From: Trileptium ribeirensis
Lineage: Eukaryota > Nematoda > Enoplea > Enoplida > Thoracostomopsidae
DNA length: 64,000 nt
Direction of reading: 5' to 3'
Assembly: GCA_030248225.1 (NCBI GenBank)
Contig: JASANE010000248.1
Coordinates: 1-64,000, forward strand
The notes under the pieces are model-generated. The model made no database searches and was not told the DNA's origin. It saw only the letters and a program-made list of their open reading frames with translations. Each line of letters starts with the position of its first letter. Position 1 is the stretch's first letter. Made by a program: the position numbers and the translations under genes. Below, one piece after another: positions 44,501 through 53,599 of the stretch.

Positions 44501-47500
44501 TCGTTATTCCGCTTATATTCAAATTCGCCATTATTGACGCTAGTTTTATACTCTGCATCAAAGTTGCAGCTTATTGGATTTGAACATATTTCCGCAGTAG
44601 GCGAACCATTTGAACAATGTTTATTTCTTTGAGAATTTTTAACACGGGATGGGCCATAATCCACTGTATTGCTGTATGTTTTGTCTGTGTTACAGATGCG
44701 TCCACTAGACAAACCGTCAACATATCCTCGCTCACGCTGATAGTCGACCAGCATTTTGCCAAAATCGTCATCGATTAAATTTCTGGTGGTAGCTTTCTGG
44801 TCTTCGTCAAAAGATGTGTCAGGCTGATTATGAGCGCTTTCAAGCGCTTCAGAACGATGCTCCTCAAATTTGTGAAATGTTCGTTCGTCTACATCTTCGC
44901 AAAAATTTATATTTGACGTAGTTCGGTACTTGCTACGACGACGAATAGTACTGTTATGTTCATTAGCAGACACATCGGATGACACTGATTGATAGCCTCG
45001 AGATGATCGAGCCGTTTCCAGCTTATTATATTCGATAGTTTGTGCAATATTAACACCACGGCTTCCACTACCGTGTGTCGATGCCGCGCCGTTATGAACA
45101 AGGTCGCTGTCAGCAATATCTTCTATATCCATATCTTCTAGCTGTAAATTTTCACCAGCAACTTCCGTTGTCGCACAACTGAAATATTTGCCTATGGTAG
45201 CAATTGATTCAGCCTGATGACGCAAATGGCTAAGTGCCATCAACCGTTCGTCTGTGTCAACATCACCAGAACGATGGTGCTGCTCAGTAAAGCAGTGACC
45301 GTTATCTACTTCTTCATCGTCTGAGATCTCACCTTCTTCCAGCATTGGTGGCGGAATTTTAACCTTCAATATAATATTAAACCTGATAATGGTGATTTTT
45401 TGCAGAAAAGCTTTTATATCGCATCAATGTATATTAGTGAATAACCGAAACCGTAACAGCAATTTTTTCTGGAACCGTAACCTGCTCTTATCAATAACGT
45501 AAAATAATATAAATAAACCATTAATGATTATCTTGTTTGTTGGGTGTGAAGGATGGGCAAGTAGGGTGATTTAACCCGTTAAGCACGTTGGTTTCATTGA
45601 AAGTACAATGGATATCTCGTTAGCCTTTTGAAGTGTTGCATGATGCTATAAATGCTAAATTTCGGTAACAAAATTGTGAAATTTTAGTATTTTTTCTATT
45701 AATTGTATGTTAGGTATATATATTTTGAGCCTACAGATTTTTCTGATAGATGTCTACAACGATGAATACAATTATTGTACTTACGTGGACAGCAGCTAAC
45801 TAGGTAAGTACTAAATCCCTATATCGTAAATTTTTTTGTTATAATTTTCTTGAAAGTTGTAGTTTTATTGCGGAACGTCTTTACCAACCGTTGTTTTGTT
45901 AACAACTTAAGACGAGCAATTACTACATAGTTAAATTAAAATACAACTGGCTGCAACCGCAAACTTAATCAACCTGCAACGCGAAACCAAAACCGAACTG
46001 TTTTCGAAATTTCTCAGTCCACAGATTTAGCCTTCATCAGGCTGTGAAACAATATGTGTAACATTATCGCGTGTATAGTATAAGTAAAATTAAAAGGCTC
46101 ATTGGCTGTTGTCACAAAATTTGTCACTTCTTCGAACTTCTGCATGCTGCCAATTCCCAAGTAGGCCCTACATGTGTCCAATTTAGTGTACTTTTTAACA
46201 AATCCAAATCGCACTTTGGGCGAGCCAGATACAAAAATCCCATTTCGGACACACAGAAACACGATTAGCAGAATTTTAAGGATATAGGAAGGTCCGTAAT
46301 TAGTCAAAATAGTACTCACACAGTCACCAGAGTGCCCAATTATATCAGGTTTACTTTTTAACGGACCTAAATCGTACTTTGGGCGAGCCAGATACGAAAA
46401 ATCCAATTGTTGGACCCCCGGAAACACGTTTAGCCCAATTTTAGTGGTATAGCAAGATTTGAAGTAGCAAAATAGTGCTCACATAGTTATTAGAGTGTTC
46501 AATTTGATTACTTTTTAACGGACTTTCTCGCGCTTTGGCCGTTAGCCAGATACGCAAAATCGAATTTTTGGAGCCATGGTAAAGTCATTATTACAAGGTC
46601 CAGTACAGTACAATATCCGAAGAGTGGGAAATGTCACTATGCATTGGCGTTACCTATAGAACAAAATTAATTTTCAAAATAAATTTACTGACATGAAGCT
46701 CTTTCAGATGTAACAAATGTGACACGACAAAAATAGCCCAATTTTAGGTGTATAGTAAGGTTTGTAGGTACTCAATATAGTGCTCACAAAGTCGCTAGAG
46801 TGCCCAATTTGATCAAGTTTACTTTTAGCGTGGGCGAAACCAGCTATAAACACCTACATTAGGCCATAAAATGCAATTTGGGCAATTTCAGGTAACCTGA
46901 GGAGTTCCAAGGGGCGTGTTAGAGAGTCACCGGAGCCCAACAAAACGCCAGAGATGCGGTATCTAGACAAAATGTATTTCAGCTATTTATTATAGCTAAA
47001 CAGTTTAGACAAAACCTGGGTCTAAAAACTTAAATCCGATCAAAATCATATCACAACCACTTAGCTAGCAGTGAAGTTAATATGAAGTTATAATAAGTTA
47101 ATAGCAATGAAAATATCTCAAGGAAGTTTTTAACGCACTCTTCGAGGAAACACGAAAAACTTCTCGCACGAAATTTAGAATTTTATCTTACTTCGCGAGA
47201 TATATTCACTCAAAGTCGTAAATCGGAAAAAATGATCAAAATCGGACCAAAGTGTCAAAAATGCGTAATGTCATTTTCAACACAAGAATAGACCGCCATT
47301 TTTAATGTTAGAATAAAAACTCTTTTTATTAATTTGATCCATTCTACCCAAACAGCAAACGAAAAAATTTTGTTAAGTTGGCAAGGTTTTATTTCAATCA
47401 AAAAAGTTCAAACAACAGACAAAAATTTAGTGCACCTCCAAAAATTTAAAGGATAGACTTTTTTGCTGAAAATGGGTCAAATTTGGCCGTTTTTGGCCAT

Positions 47501-50500
47501 AACTCGGCTCAACCTTAGAATATCGAAAATCGACGAAGTTCCGCCCAGATACTGGCTCAGGACATGTCGATTGGTACCAAATTTAACACTATCAGACAAT
47601 ATCGTTGACACGTTAATGCTTGATAGACAAAATAAAGAGAAAAACGAAACCTAATGATTAATTTCTGAAATCGACAGTTTTCCAGTATCTCGTCAACCGG
47701 TAGCTGCCTTCGGTCACACTACATATCGTACAACGCCGTTCCACGAGATTTATTTACACCTAAATACTAACATCATTTATGTAGCCCTATTTACGGGGTA
47801 ACTGGGGCCAAAAACCTATTAGATCTATATCACTATATATGGCGGTAATCCTTCGTTGTCGAAGATGATTTTTTTAAGGGAATAGTGAAAGTCAGTGTCT
47901 GCATGCTCGTCTGTGAGCAGTAAGCCCGGCTGCCGAACACGATAGGCGTCATACAGCTCCAGTCTCAGGCGGATTCAGTTGTGACTATCACTATATATAG
48001 TGTCTTGTCGAGCAGCCTCGTCGAAACAAGAGTTCGTCGCCTCTCTCAAAAACGTTTTCCTGAGAAGTTTCATCGAACCAGGGTATCATGGCTCTCTCCA
48101 AGAAGCCACAATTAGCATTCATGTTAATTGGTGGTGGAGTTGAATAATGAGACGGGACCAAGGGCGTCGATTTGTTTTCAAATGTGGGAGCGAGGACCAA
48201 GCCTGTCACCCCACAGCTCTCCGATGCTTCGCACCCGCCTCCCTCCCTGATGTTAGGCAATGTTCCTCCTCCGAGGCTACGAACTCCTTCCCCGAGGTTC
48301 CGCACTCCACCATCCCCTTCTCCCCCGAATCTCTGCACTCCCCAGAGGCTCTGCACCCAAATCCCAAGCTCTGCCTCCACCTCACCGAATTTACGTATAT
48401 TTGCACACCACTCTTCACCGCCGAAGGCGCGCAAAATATTTTTTTGCCAAATCACAAAAAACTTTAAGGCTAGAGAAAATTATGAGGAAAACTTAAAGAT
48501 CAGGGGAAAGCATCTGAATACCCCCTGGCCTTCTAACGCCGATACCATGTACGCGCTTGGACGACGGACCTGTACGTTTTATGTTCTGGAGCGGGGCAGG
48601 GGTCCAACCCAAATAACCACCGGGTCGACGACCATGGACCTGACTTAAAATTTTGAACAGAAAATAGCTCATAAAGCAACCGCACCTTTGAAGACGCCAG
48701 CTGACCGGCGGTATCTACGACAGACGTCTTATTTGTGCACTCGTTACATTTTTCCTTGACACTTGAAAACGAACATGCTGAAATAGAGCAAATACAAAAA
48801 TTATCCGCTTTGGAACTCAAATAACGTTGTTTAGAAAGAACGATTAGATTGACACGGATTTACAAACCGAATCTACAAGCTTTCATTACAGTATCAATTG
48901 GCATTATAATAGTTGGTCCACTTAAACAATGAACGAGGTGGATAAAATTTGTCGGACAAAACTCAAAATAACCCTTGATTGCACCATGAAAATTACTTGG
49001 TGCATAGAATTTATGGCCACTCACAAATTGTTAACTTTGTGGGTACTGCATCAGCACCCAGTATATTCCGGAAAACTTTTTTATTTACCCCTTCAGTTAG
49101 TTGTAAAGTGAACGATGTATAAGAATTTGGTGCACGTAAAGCGAAGACGGTCGTCTATTTCGTCGTTAAAATCCAACAACATTAAATATGTAGCTTTTGC
49201 GCAAAGAAATGTATTCTGTAGAACTCGGCGCTAGATACTTCGACAAAACGAAAACATTGCTAAACAGACAAAGTGTGAAACAGTACGTTTGTTTATTGTA
49301 AGTAACATTCGAGAACCAGTAAATATTTGACGTAATTTTAATGTTTATAATCTCTACCTTATTGTTTCTGACCATGTGACATCCTTAGACTGTCTGTGCA
49401 AGCAGGAAACGGGTTCTTCGGGTTCCAAAATTTAATATTGTGTAACAATAGAACCTAAAATAGCACAGTTGAAGATGGTTCTTAGTTTCAGAAACCTCAA
49501 ACTTCTTAACCGCGGTCATTACGTTTACTAACATATAGCAAATGAATAAAGCCACACTATCCAAATTTTTTGATGTAAACACCAATAATCAACATACAAC
49601 GATTTTGCACCGTCTAGTACATTCTATCAATATTTACGTGTATCATAATTATGCTTATTATTAAACTAATATGTATCATGTGTCAATGTTCAATGAGACT
49701 TCAAACATCAAAATCTGTCCTCTCTCAACACTAATATTAAATATCGTACTGTGCAGCTATTATTGTCTGCCTAGGCGTAGGAGCCGGCACTTTAGCCATT
49801 ATATTGCGTGCTGTACAAAACCTTATATACAAATCTAGCAAATTTTCGAATAAATGATGAAGTCAAGCATTGAACTATTCCGATACTGCTGTTATTGAGA
49901 TTTGGGTGTGTTGAGTGAAACAAGCGAAGCGATGAGTTCTTATTAGTCATACAGTGATGAAATTTCACAATATAAGTTATTGGTTTCTAGAGTGCCGTGC
50001 ATAACTCAATTTTGGTCGATTTCGACATCTTCATCCCGAAAAAACCGGTGCTAATAAAGTAGGGATGGGTCGCGATGAGGCTCGATAACTATCGCTATTT
50101 ATTGCATGCCGACAACCGGTGTAGATATCTGAGTCAAACTCTGCTCATTCTGTAGAGTTGAAAATAAGTATCTATACGACTGTGACACTGTGTATAACTG
50201 TTCGTAATAATTATTTATGCTGAAGAGTTGGGTCAAAATGGGTTTTAATGAAACCATGACACCCAAAATACACGGAAATAGCAATATCTCCGTAACCGCT
50301 CGAGCTACATACATAATACTGGCACTATTGGTCTCTTTTTTTAAAGCAATTATCATCTTCTATGTAGCTGCGAACAGTTTGCTGCTACTGTCATCAGTTA
50401 CGCTACAGTGTTGGGTTAATATGGGGTTTCAAGGGGCGGCCCCTCAAACCCAAAATAAACAAAAACAAAAATGTCTTCGCAACAGCTCGAGTTATAGGAG

Positions 50501-50857
50501 TGAACTACATAATTCATTACTAAGAATTCACCACCTTGGAGATGAGATAGGTTACTAACAATTAGAACAGTTACAATTCTGAATGTACAGTACACAATTC
50601 CATACATTTTAGTTGAGTAATGAAAACTGCACAACTTACTTTCAGATACACGATTTTCCGCTACAGTTGTAGATTCTTTTTCTTCACGATCACTGCACTT
50701 GCTAACTACAGATGGCGTGCTATTACCATAAGCGGAAATACCGCCCTTCGGTAGTTGCTTTATATCTTGCTCTGTGCATTCAATGCTTCGAAGTTCAGCC
50801 ATACGTTCTGTTACTTTTGCGGTCAACGTCATGACGAGACTGTCTTGTTCATCTTGG
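36488..50857 (-). CDS. Large disordered, probably nuclear acidic-motif protein (multi-exon)
   Basis: Exons proposed on the minus strand: A 50857-50640, B 45382 (or ATG 45345) to 44377, and C 38549-36488 with the stop at 36490-36488. The three have similar codon usage and polar, Ser/Asn-rich composition. Exon B starts MLEEGEISDDEE after PPP, an acidic motif found near the start of nuclear RNA-surveillance zinc-finger proteins such as ZC3H4/ZC3H6 and ZFC3H1. B also has DDDFGKMLVDYQRERG. No CCCH finger occurs in the exons seen. Splice phases do not join A to B or B to C directly, so short connecting exons are missing from the model, or A belongs to another gene. Function is not established. Confidence 0.5.
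38470..38935. repeat. Tandem duplication (~231 bp) over the 5' edge of exon C
   Basis: CACAAAACACTTGAGATTAA recurs at about 38654 and 38885. Flanking sequence matches too: GAAACAG.A..T, CCCAGA.AAATAC and GTTCAGT..TTCAT. On the minus strand both units translate to similar peptides (CF.I.LG..M.., then ELRQRLKIWW against DDFRQPVKIW). The duplication therefore covers the splice acceptor and first codons of exon C, giving two potential entry points into the exon. Confidence 0.65.
38940..40690. other. Intron between exons B and C, mostly unassigned
   Basis: No exon, RNA gene or long repeat match was recognised. Phase counting predicts a missing exon of length 3n+2 somewhere in 38550-44376. I read parts of this stretch for a C-C-C-H zinc-finger pattern on the minus strand and saw none, but the search by eye is incomplete. 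Confidence 0.3.
40131..40196. mobile_element. 66-bp foldback with Tc1-like ends
   Basis: Left CAGTTACGGACAGAAATAAAA; right, inverted, GTTGTGGACATAAATAAAAAG. The left end resembles the termini of the 200-bp miniature element at 59967-60166 (CAGTCACGGACAGAAATAAG). Probably a solo end or a very short derivative of the same Tc1-like family. Confidence 0.45.
40690..41680 (+). repeat. Satellite array, ~150-190-bp units
   Basis: Two landmarks alternate through the block: GGAACGGTACTG followed by CCATGC (near 40794, 40964, 41149, 41322, 41469), and CGAGGATGCTGAAAACGATGA (near 40896, 41084, 41256, 41424, 41571). Spacing is 147-188 bp. At least five diverged units lie in the intron between exons B and C. 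A more decayed array of the same family is at 58840-59880. Confidence 0.8.
42290..43780 (+). repeat. Composite repeat with internal tandem units, copy A
   Basis: Two direct ~260-bp blocks (42290-42560 and 43490-43760) share ATTACTGGCT..TAAA.TATTG and GATAGGGC.TTCTG.CAAAAA, with TTCAATGACC..TG-type ends. They flank a tandem of ~185-bp units (42940-43400) with GGGTCAAA.G.GTTTT, CCCAAAATACA.GAAAATGG and CCGCTCGAG. The tandem part recurs at 49900-50580. Long frames here are repeat, not gene. Confidence 0.7.
43790..44376. other. Intron sequence after exon B donor
   Basis: Apart from the foldback at 44055-44152, nothing was recognised. The plus-strand frame at 44247-44468 is the shadow of exon B. 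Confidence 0.35.
44055..44152. repeat. Foldback miniature element
   Basis: GGTTTTTGAGGG then CAGGTC on the left pair with GACCTGCCCACCCTCAAAACC on the right around a ~50-bp loop that includes another TTTTGAGAGAGGTC. A small inverted-repeat element or hairpin; no target duplication was identified. Confidence 0.55.
44377..45382 (-). CDS. Exon B: acidic N-terminal region of the nuclear protein
   Basis: The donor is GACAAA|GTATGT at 44377/44376, on a codon boundary. Upstream, CCATTATCAG at about 45383 is a fair acceptor, but in-frame entry needs two bases from a previous exon, while exon A leaves one. Alternatively ATG 45345 starts the protein: MLEEGEISDDEEVDNGHC. Acidic LEDMDIEDIADSD, RRRSKYRTT and DDDFGKMLVDYQRERG follow; the rest is Ser/Asn-rich. 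From ATG 45345 to the donor is 323 codons. No membrane segment or enzymatic motif. Confidence 0.7.
45383..46045. other. Upstream of exon B, nothing recognised
   Basis: AT-rich; no strong TATA or initiator that would settle whether transcription starts here or enters from exon A. Confidence 0.35.
46050..46860 (+). repeat. Satellite array, ~160-bp units
   Basis: ACTTTGGGCGAGCCAGATAC recurs at about 46212 and 46375; a degenerate copy, GCGCTTTGGCCGTTAGCCAG, lies near 46530. In between come GAAACACG.TTAGC..AATTTTA and AGTGCTCACA.AGT..-.TAGAGTG motifs. Spacing is near 157-165 bp. The minus-strand frame at 46014-46427 follows the repeat and is not a gene. It lies between exons A and B. Confidence 0.75.
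46861..48200. other. Intron stretch, nothing recognised
   Basis: AT-rich to about 47650; a short GC-richer block at about 47840-48000 recalls no family with confidence. Confidence 0.3.
48205..48385 (+). repeat. C-rich minisatellite, ~17-33-bp units
   Basis: Units such as CTCCGAGGCTACGAACTCC, CCCGAGGTTCCGCACTCC, CCCGAATCTCTGCACTCC and CCAGAGGCTCTGCACCC follow each other. All three frames on both strands are open through it (for example VRNLGEGVRSLGG on the minus strand), which explains the overlapping long frames between 47991 and 48648. The motif is shared with 18590-18690. Confidence 0.75.
48390..49895. other. Unassigned intron sequence
   Basis: No gene or clear repeat family was recognised. 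Frames of 60-95 codons lack domains. Confidence 0.3.
49900..50580 (+). repeat. Composite repeat with internal tandem units, copy B
   Basis: It matches 42650-43500: GTGTAGATATC.GAGTCAAA, TTGGGTCAAAATGGGTTTT, CCCAAAATACACGGAAATAG, CTCCGTAACCGCTCGAG and AAGAATTCACCACCTTGG. The internal unit occurs about twice, spaced ~190 bp. The copy ends roughly 60 bp before exon A's donor. Confidence 0.7.
50640..50857 (-). CDS. Exon A, 72 codons of an unknown charged protein
   Basis: Acceptor CAATTTTAG at 50858 and donor GAAA|GTAAGT at 50640/50639 enclose 218 bp, one base in and one base out of phase. It reads QDEQDSLVMTLTAKVTERMA, ELRSIECTEQDIKQLPK and a Ser/Lys/Glu-rich tail. The first half could form a helix. 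Clean splice signals on both sides and no stops support a real exon. Whether it belongs to the same gene as exons B and C is unproven, because the phases do not match directly. Confidence 0.55.
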
Positions 50858-51140
50858 CTAAAATTGAATAGTTAACAGCCGGCGTCTTAAACAATGCTGT
50901 TAAGGTCAGTAAAGAAATTGGAAATGTCAATAATGCTGTTATTGGTAGCGTAGACAATATCTAGTTGGCATAATGTTTTGGTTCCATTCGTCAGCAATTC
51001 AATATAGCAGCAAAGTACTAGGTGATAGGACTTTTCTGTTGCAAAAAATTATGCCAAATCGGTTTACAGTGAATGTATAAATATAAATAAAAATGTATGT
51101 GTAACAGATCCTTACGGATCGTTACGAGGTGGATAATCCT

Positions 51141-51541
51141 GACCACAGCCTAATGGCAGACTTTTAGCGAAAACCCATAATCTTGACCACACAGCTATGG
51201 TCAACATTTACGAAAATCCTGACCACACGATAATGGCCAACATTTAAAATAAATCTGACCACACCCAATGGTTAACATTTTTTCGAATAAAAATAAATCT
51301 GACCACAGTGCCATGGTCAACATTTTTCGACCACCAATAATTCTGTCCACAATATAATGGACAACATTTTTTACCCCGTCCACAGTATAATGGACAACAT
51401 TTTTTCCGAATACAAAAAATCCCGTCCATAGTGTAATGGACAACATTTTTCCGTGTACAAAAAATCCCGACCATAGCGTAATGGTCAACTTTTAATCAAG
51501 TTCCCCAATAATCATGACCACGTGTATAGTGGCCAACTTTT
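51141..51541 (+). repeat. Tandem array of covarying hairpin units
   Basis: About ten units of 31-47 bp, each with a short stem: GACCA...TGGTC or GTCCA...TGGAC, an 8-base loop, then AACATTTTT. Units near 51185, 51301 and 51468 have GACCA with TGGTC; units near 51345, 51376 and 51423 have GTCCA with TGGAC. The unit at 51257 has GACCA with TGGTT (a G-T pair). The second base pair thus changes on both sides together. Long minus-strand frames across 51201-51488 arise from the repeat and are not genes. Confidence 0.85.
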
Positions 51542-52433
51542 CCGAATTCAGTCACCAGTTTCTCCCCAACCCGGAACACCCGACAGGAATAGCCCAAAAG
51601 GGTACGGAACCCACCCTCGCCTTACAATACGTACAGTTAAGTGAGCAGAATCAATTAATCACAAGCGAATATATATATTGAGTTCTTTATATATACACAC
51701 GTTGACCATAAAACCCTGTTGTCACCTCATATGGAGATCGCCTAATTGGCATAAACGATGAACCACAGTATATACGCGAACTAGTACTTGGAACAACTTG
51801 TAAGATCAATATAGCTATAAGTACGATAAATCAGAAATCATCGGGTATATACGTAGAAAAGTGAAACAGAACTAAAATCAAAGTATATACGTATGTAATT
51901 GGAACAAATTCAATCCTACCATCTATATATATATATATAAGCGAACGGAGTAACCAGATCTAAATAGTCCCGCCATGTGAATGATTCGTATTTTTTAGTA
52001 TTTCGGCCTGCACCGCCGACATGTTTTGATCAAGATGGGTATTACCGTTGCCATTTCAGGAAAGTAATAATTGCTGAAGAATCGTAATCGTTTGTGCAGA
52101 TGTCTATATTCAGCTATGTACATATTGATTATAGTGCCCCAATGGCACGCTTTGGTACATATATATTAGTATTTGCATCATTTTCTATTGGCCATAAAGG
52201 CACCCTGTATGTATAGTTGAATTATGTACCCTTATCATCGTTATTGTTATTCGTTTGATGGCCATAAAGGCACATTTTCGATATGTTACCATGACCGTAT
52301 GATATAACTGTGTGCCGTGGAATTGATATTGTTGTCTATACATGTTTTCAGGTACAAGTTTCGACAATTTGATTGGGATATAAATTGTTAATTAATTATT
52401 GTACTCTGTTCATACCATCTATTGTTATTGCCT

Positions 52434-52548
52434 GCGGCCGTAAGAGCGCCGCCATTGTTTTTGCCGTATACCGTACTATGCCCGTATTGTGTTATGATTG
52501 TATCGTTTTATTGGGTCGAACAGGCCATAAAAGCGCCTGCGTTCGACC
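52434..52548. repeat. Two hairpins with a shared loop and different stems
   Basis: GCGGC, loop CGTAAGAGC, GCCGC (52434-52452), and CAGGC, loop CATAAAAGC, GCCTG (52521-52539), the second extended by GGTCGAAC/GTTCGACC (52514-52521 and 52541-52548). The loop sequence also occurs without a good stem at about 52191 and 52260 (GGCCATAAAGGCAC). The loop is conserved and the stem differs with pairing kept in two of four copies. Confidence 0.75.
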
Positions 52549-52705
52549 ATGATTTATATGCTCTGATTGTCATACTTTGTTGTGTATCTTCATAATTTTA
52601 GGCTGGGAATATGATCAGAGGAGTGTAACGTCTTTGACATGTTTTAGAAGGAATTTTAGGATTTTTGCGCACGCGAACTGAGATTTTTATAGGTACAGAA
52701 CTTGA

Positions 52706-53124
52706 GTATGGCGAGCCCTTGCCATACGCGATCTCGTAGGAAATTTTAGGACGGTACGACTCCCCGCTAAACCCGGAATAAGAGACTACGTAGGAATTGC
52801 CCTACCCCGAGCGGTAGGACCTCAAAACGAGTTGCAAATTTTCATAGGAAATACTGGCCGTGACGGACATCCGTCACGACCGTCCTCACGAATGAGGACT
52901 ACAAAAATGTGGCTGTCCGCTCGAGAGCGAACAGCGATCGAAACAATTTCTTGAAAATTATAAGTGGAAACCGAAAATATAAAGTTTACCAGTGCTCGCC
53001 ACACTGGTAAGTTGTATAACTTTAAGAAATATTATCTACCAGCGTTCAATTTCGCTGGGTGAGATAAGCAACAAAAGTAAAAATTGTGAAAATTTATGAA
53101 ATTTAGAAGCCGAAAATATCGGCT
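52706..53124. repeat. Dense tract of unrelated perfect stem-loops
   Basis: Successive hairpins: GTATGGC/GCCATAC (52706-52727), CCTACC/GGTAGG (52801-52818), CGTGACGG/CCGTCACG (52859-52878), GTCCTCA/TGAGGAC (52882-52899), GCTGT-CGCT/AGCG-ACAGC (52912-52935), TTACCAGTG/CACTGGTAA (52986-53010), CCAGCG/CGCTGG (53039-53058), AGCCGA/TCGGCT (53108-53124). Loops are 4-8 bases. Stem sequences are unrelated to each other. Confidence 0.85.
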
Positions 53125-53599
53125 CCGGTCCATAACTCCGGAACCGTTGGGAATTCCGAAATTTTGTACTTAACATTTATTATAGCAAATTTTACGGTCT
53201 TTCGAATGAGACCGGTTTCGTGGAAATCCGATCCGGATCCACGGAATTAGGGACAAATTAGTATACGAGTCAACCGGTAAAATGCATTTAATTAAATAAT
53301 TCGACGAATTATGGACAGAAAACCGTAGGAGTGGTACCGTTAGAAACCCCAGACCCGAGGCTTTCATTTGAGCCCGGACGGGTCTAGATGCGCCCACTTT
53401 TGGGTACCCCGTAAGAAGATTTCAAAATAACGCCCCGACCGGCGTGTCGCCCCTCATTGGATTCCCCGTGTCGGGACGAACCCAAAAAGGTATAAAACAC
53501 CCCAGAAAAGTGCTCCCCGAACTCAGGGGAACCGTTTAAACACCCCGATTTTTGGAAATTTTGGCATGGACCCTCCCCCAAGAGTCTATTTTCCCCCCT

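Noticed and set aside
47991..48648. Overlapping long frames of up to 158 codons on both strands
   Set aside because: They run through a C-rich minisatellite open in all frames; no family likeness.
51201..51488. 95-codon minus frame with repeated LWSGFFV-like peptides
   Set aside because: The periodic peptide comes from the non-coding tandem hairpin array.
51141..51541. CRISPR-like array
   Set aside because: Units vary in both repeat and spacer, spacing is irregular (31-47 bp), and the setting is eukaryotic.
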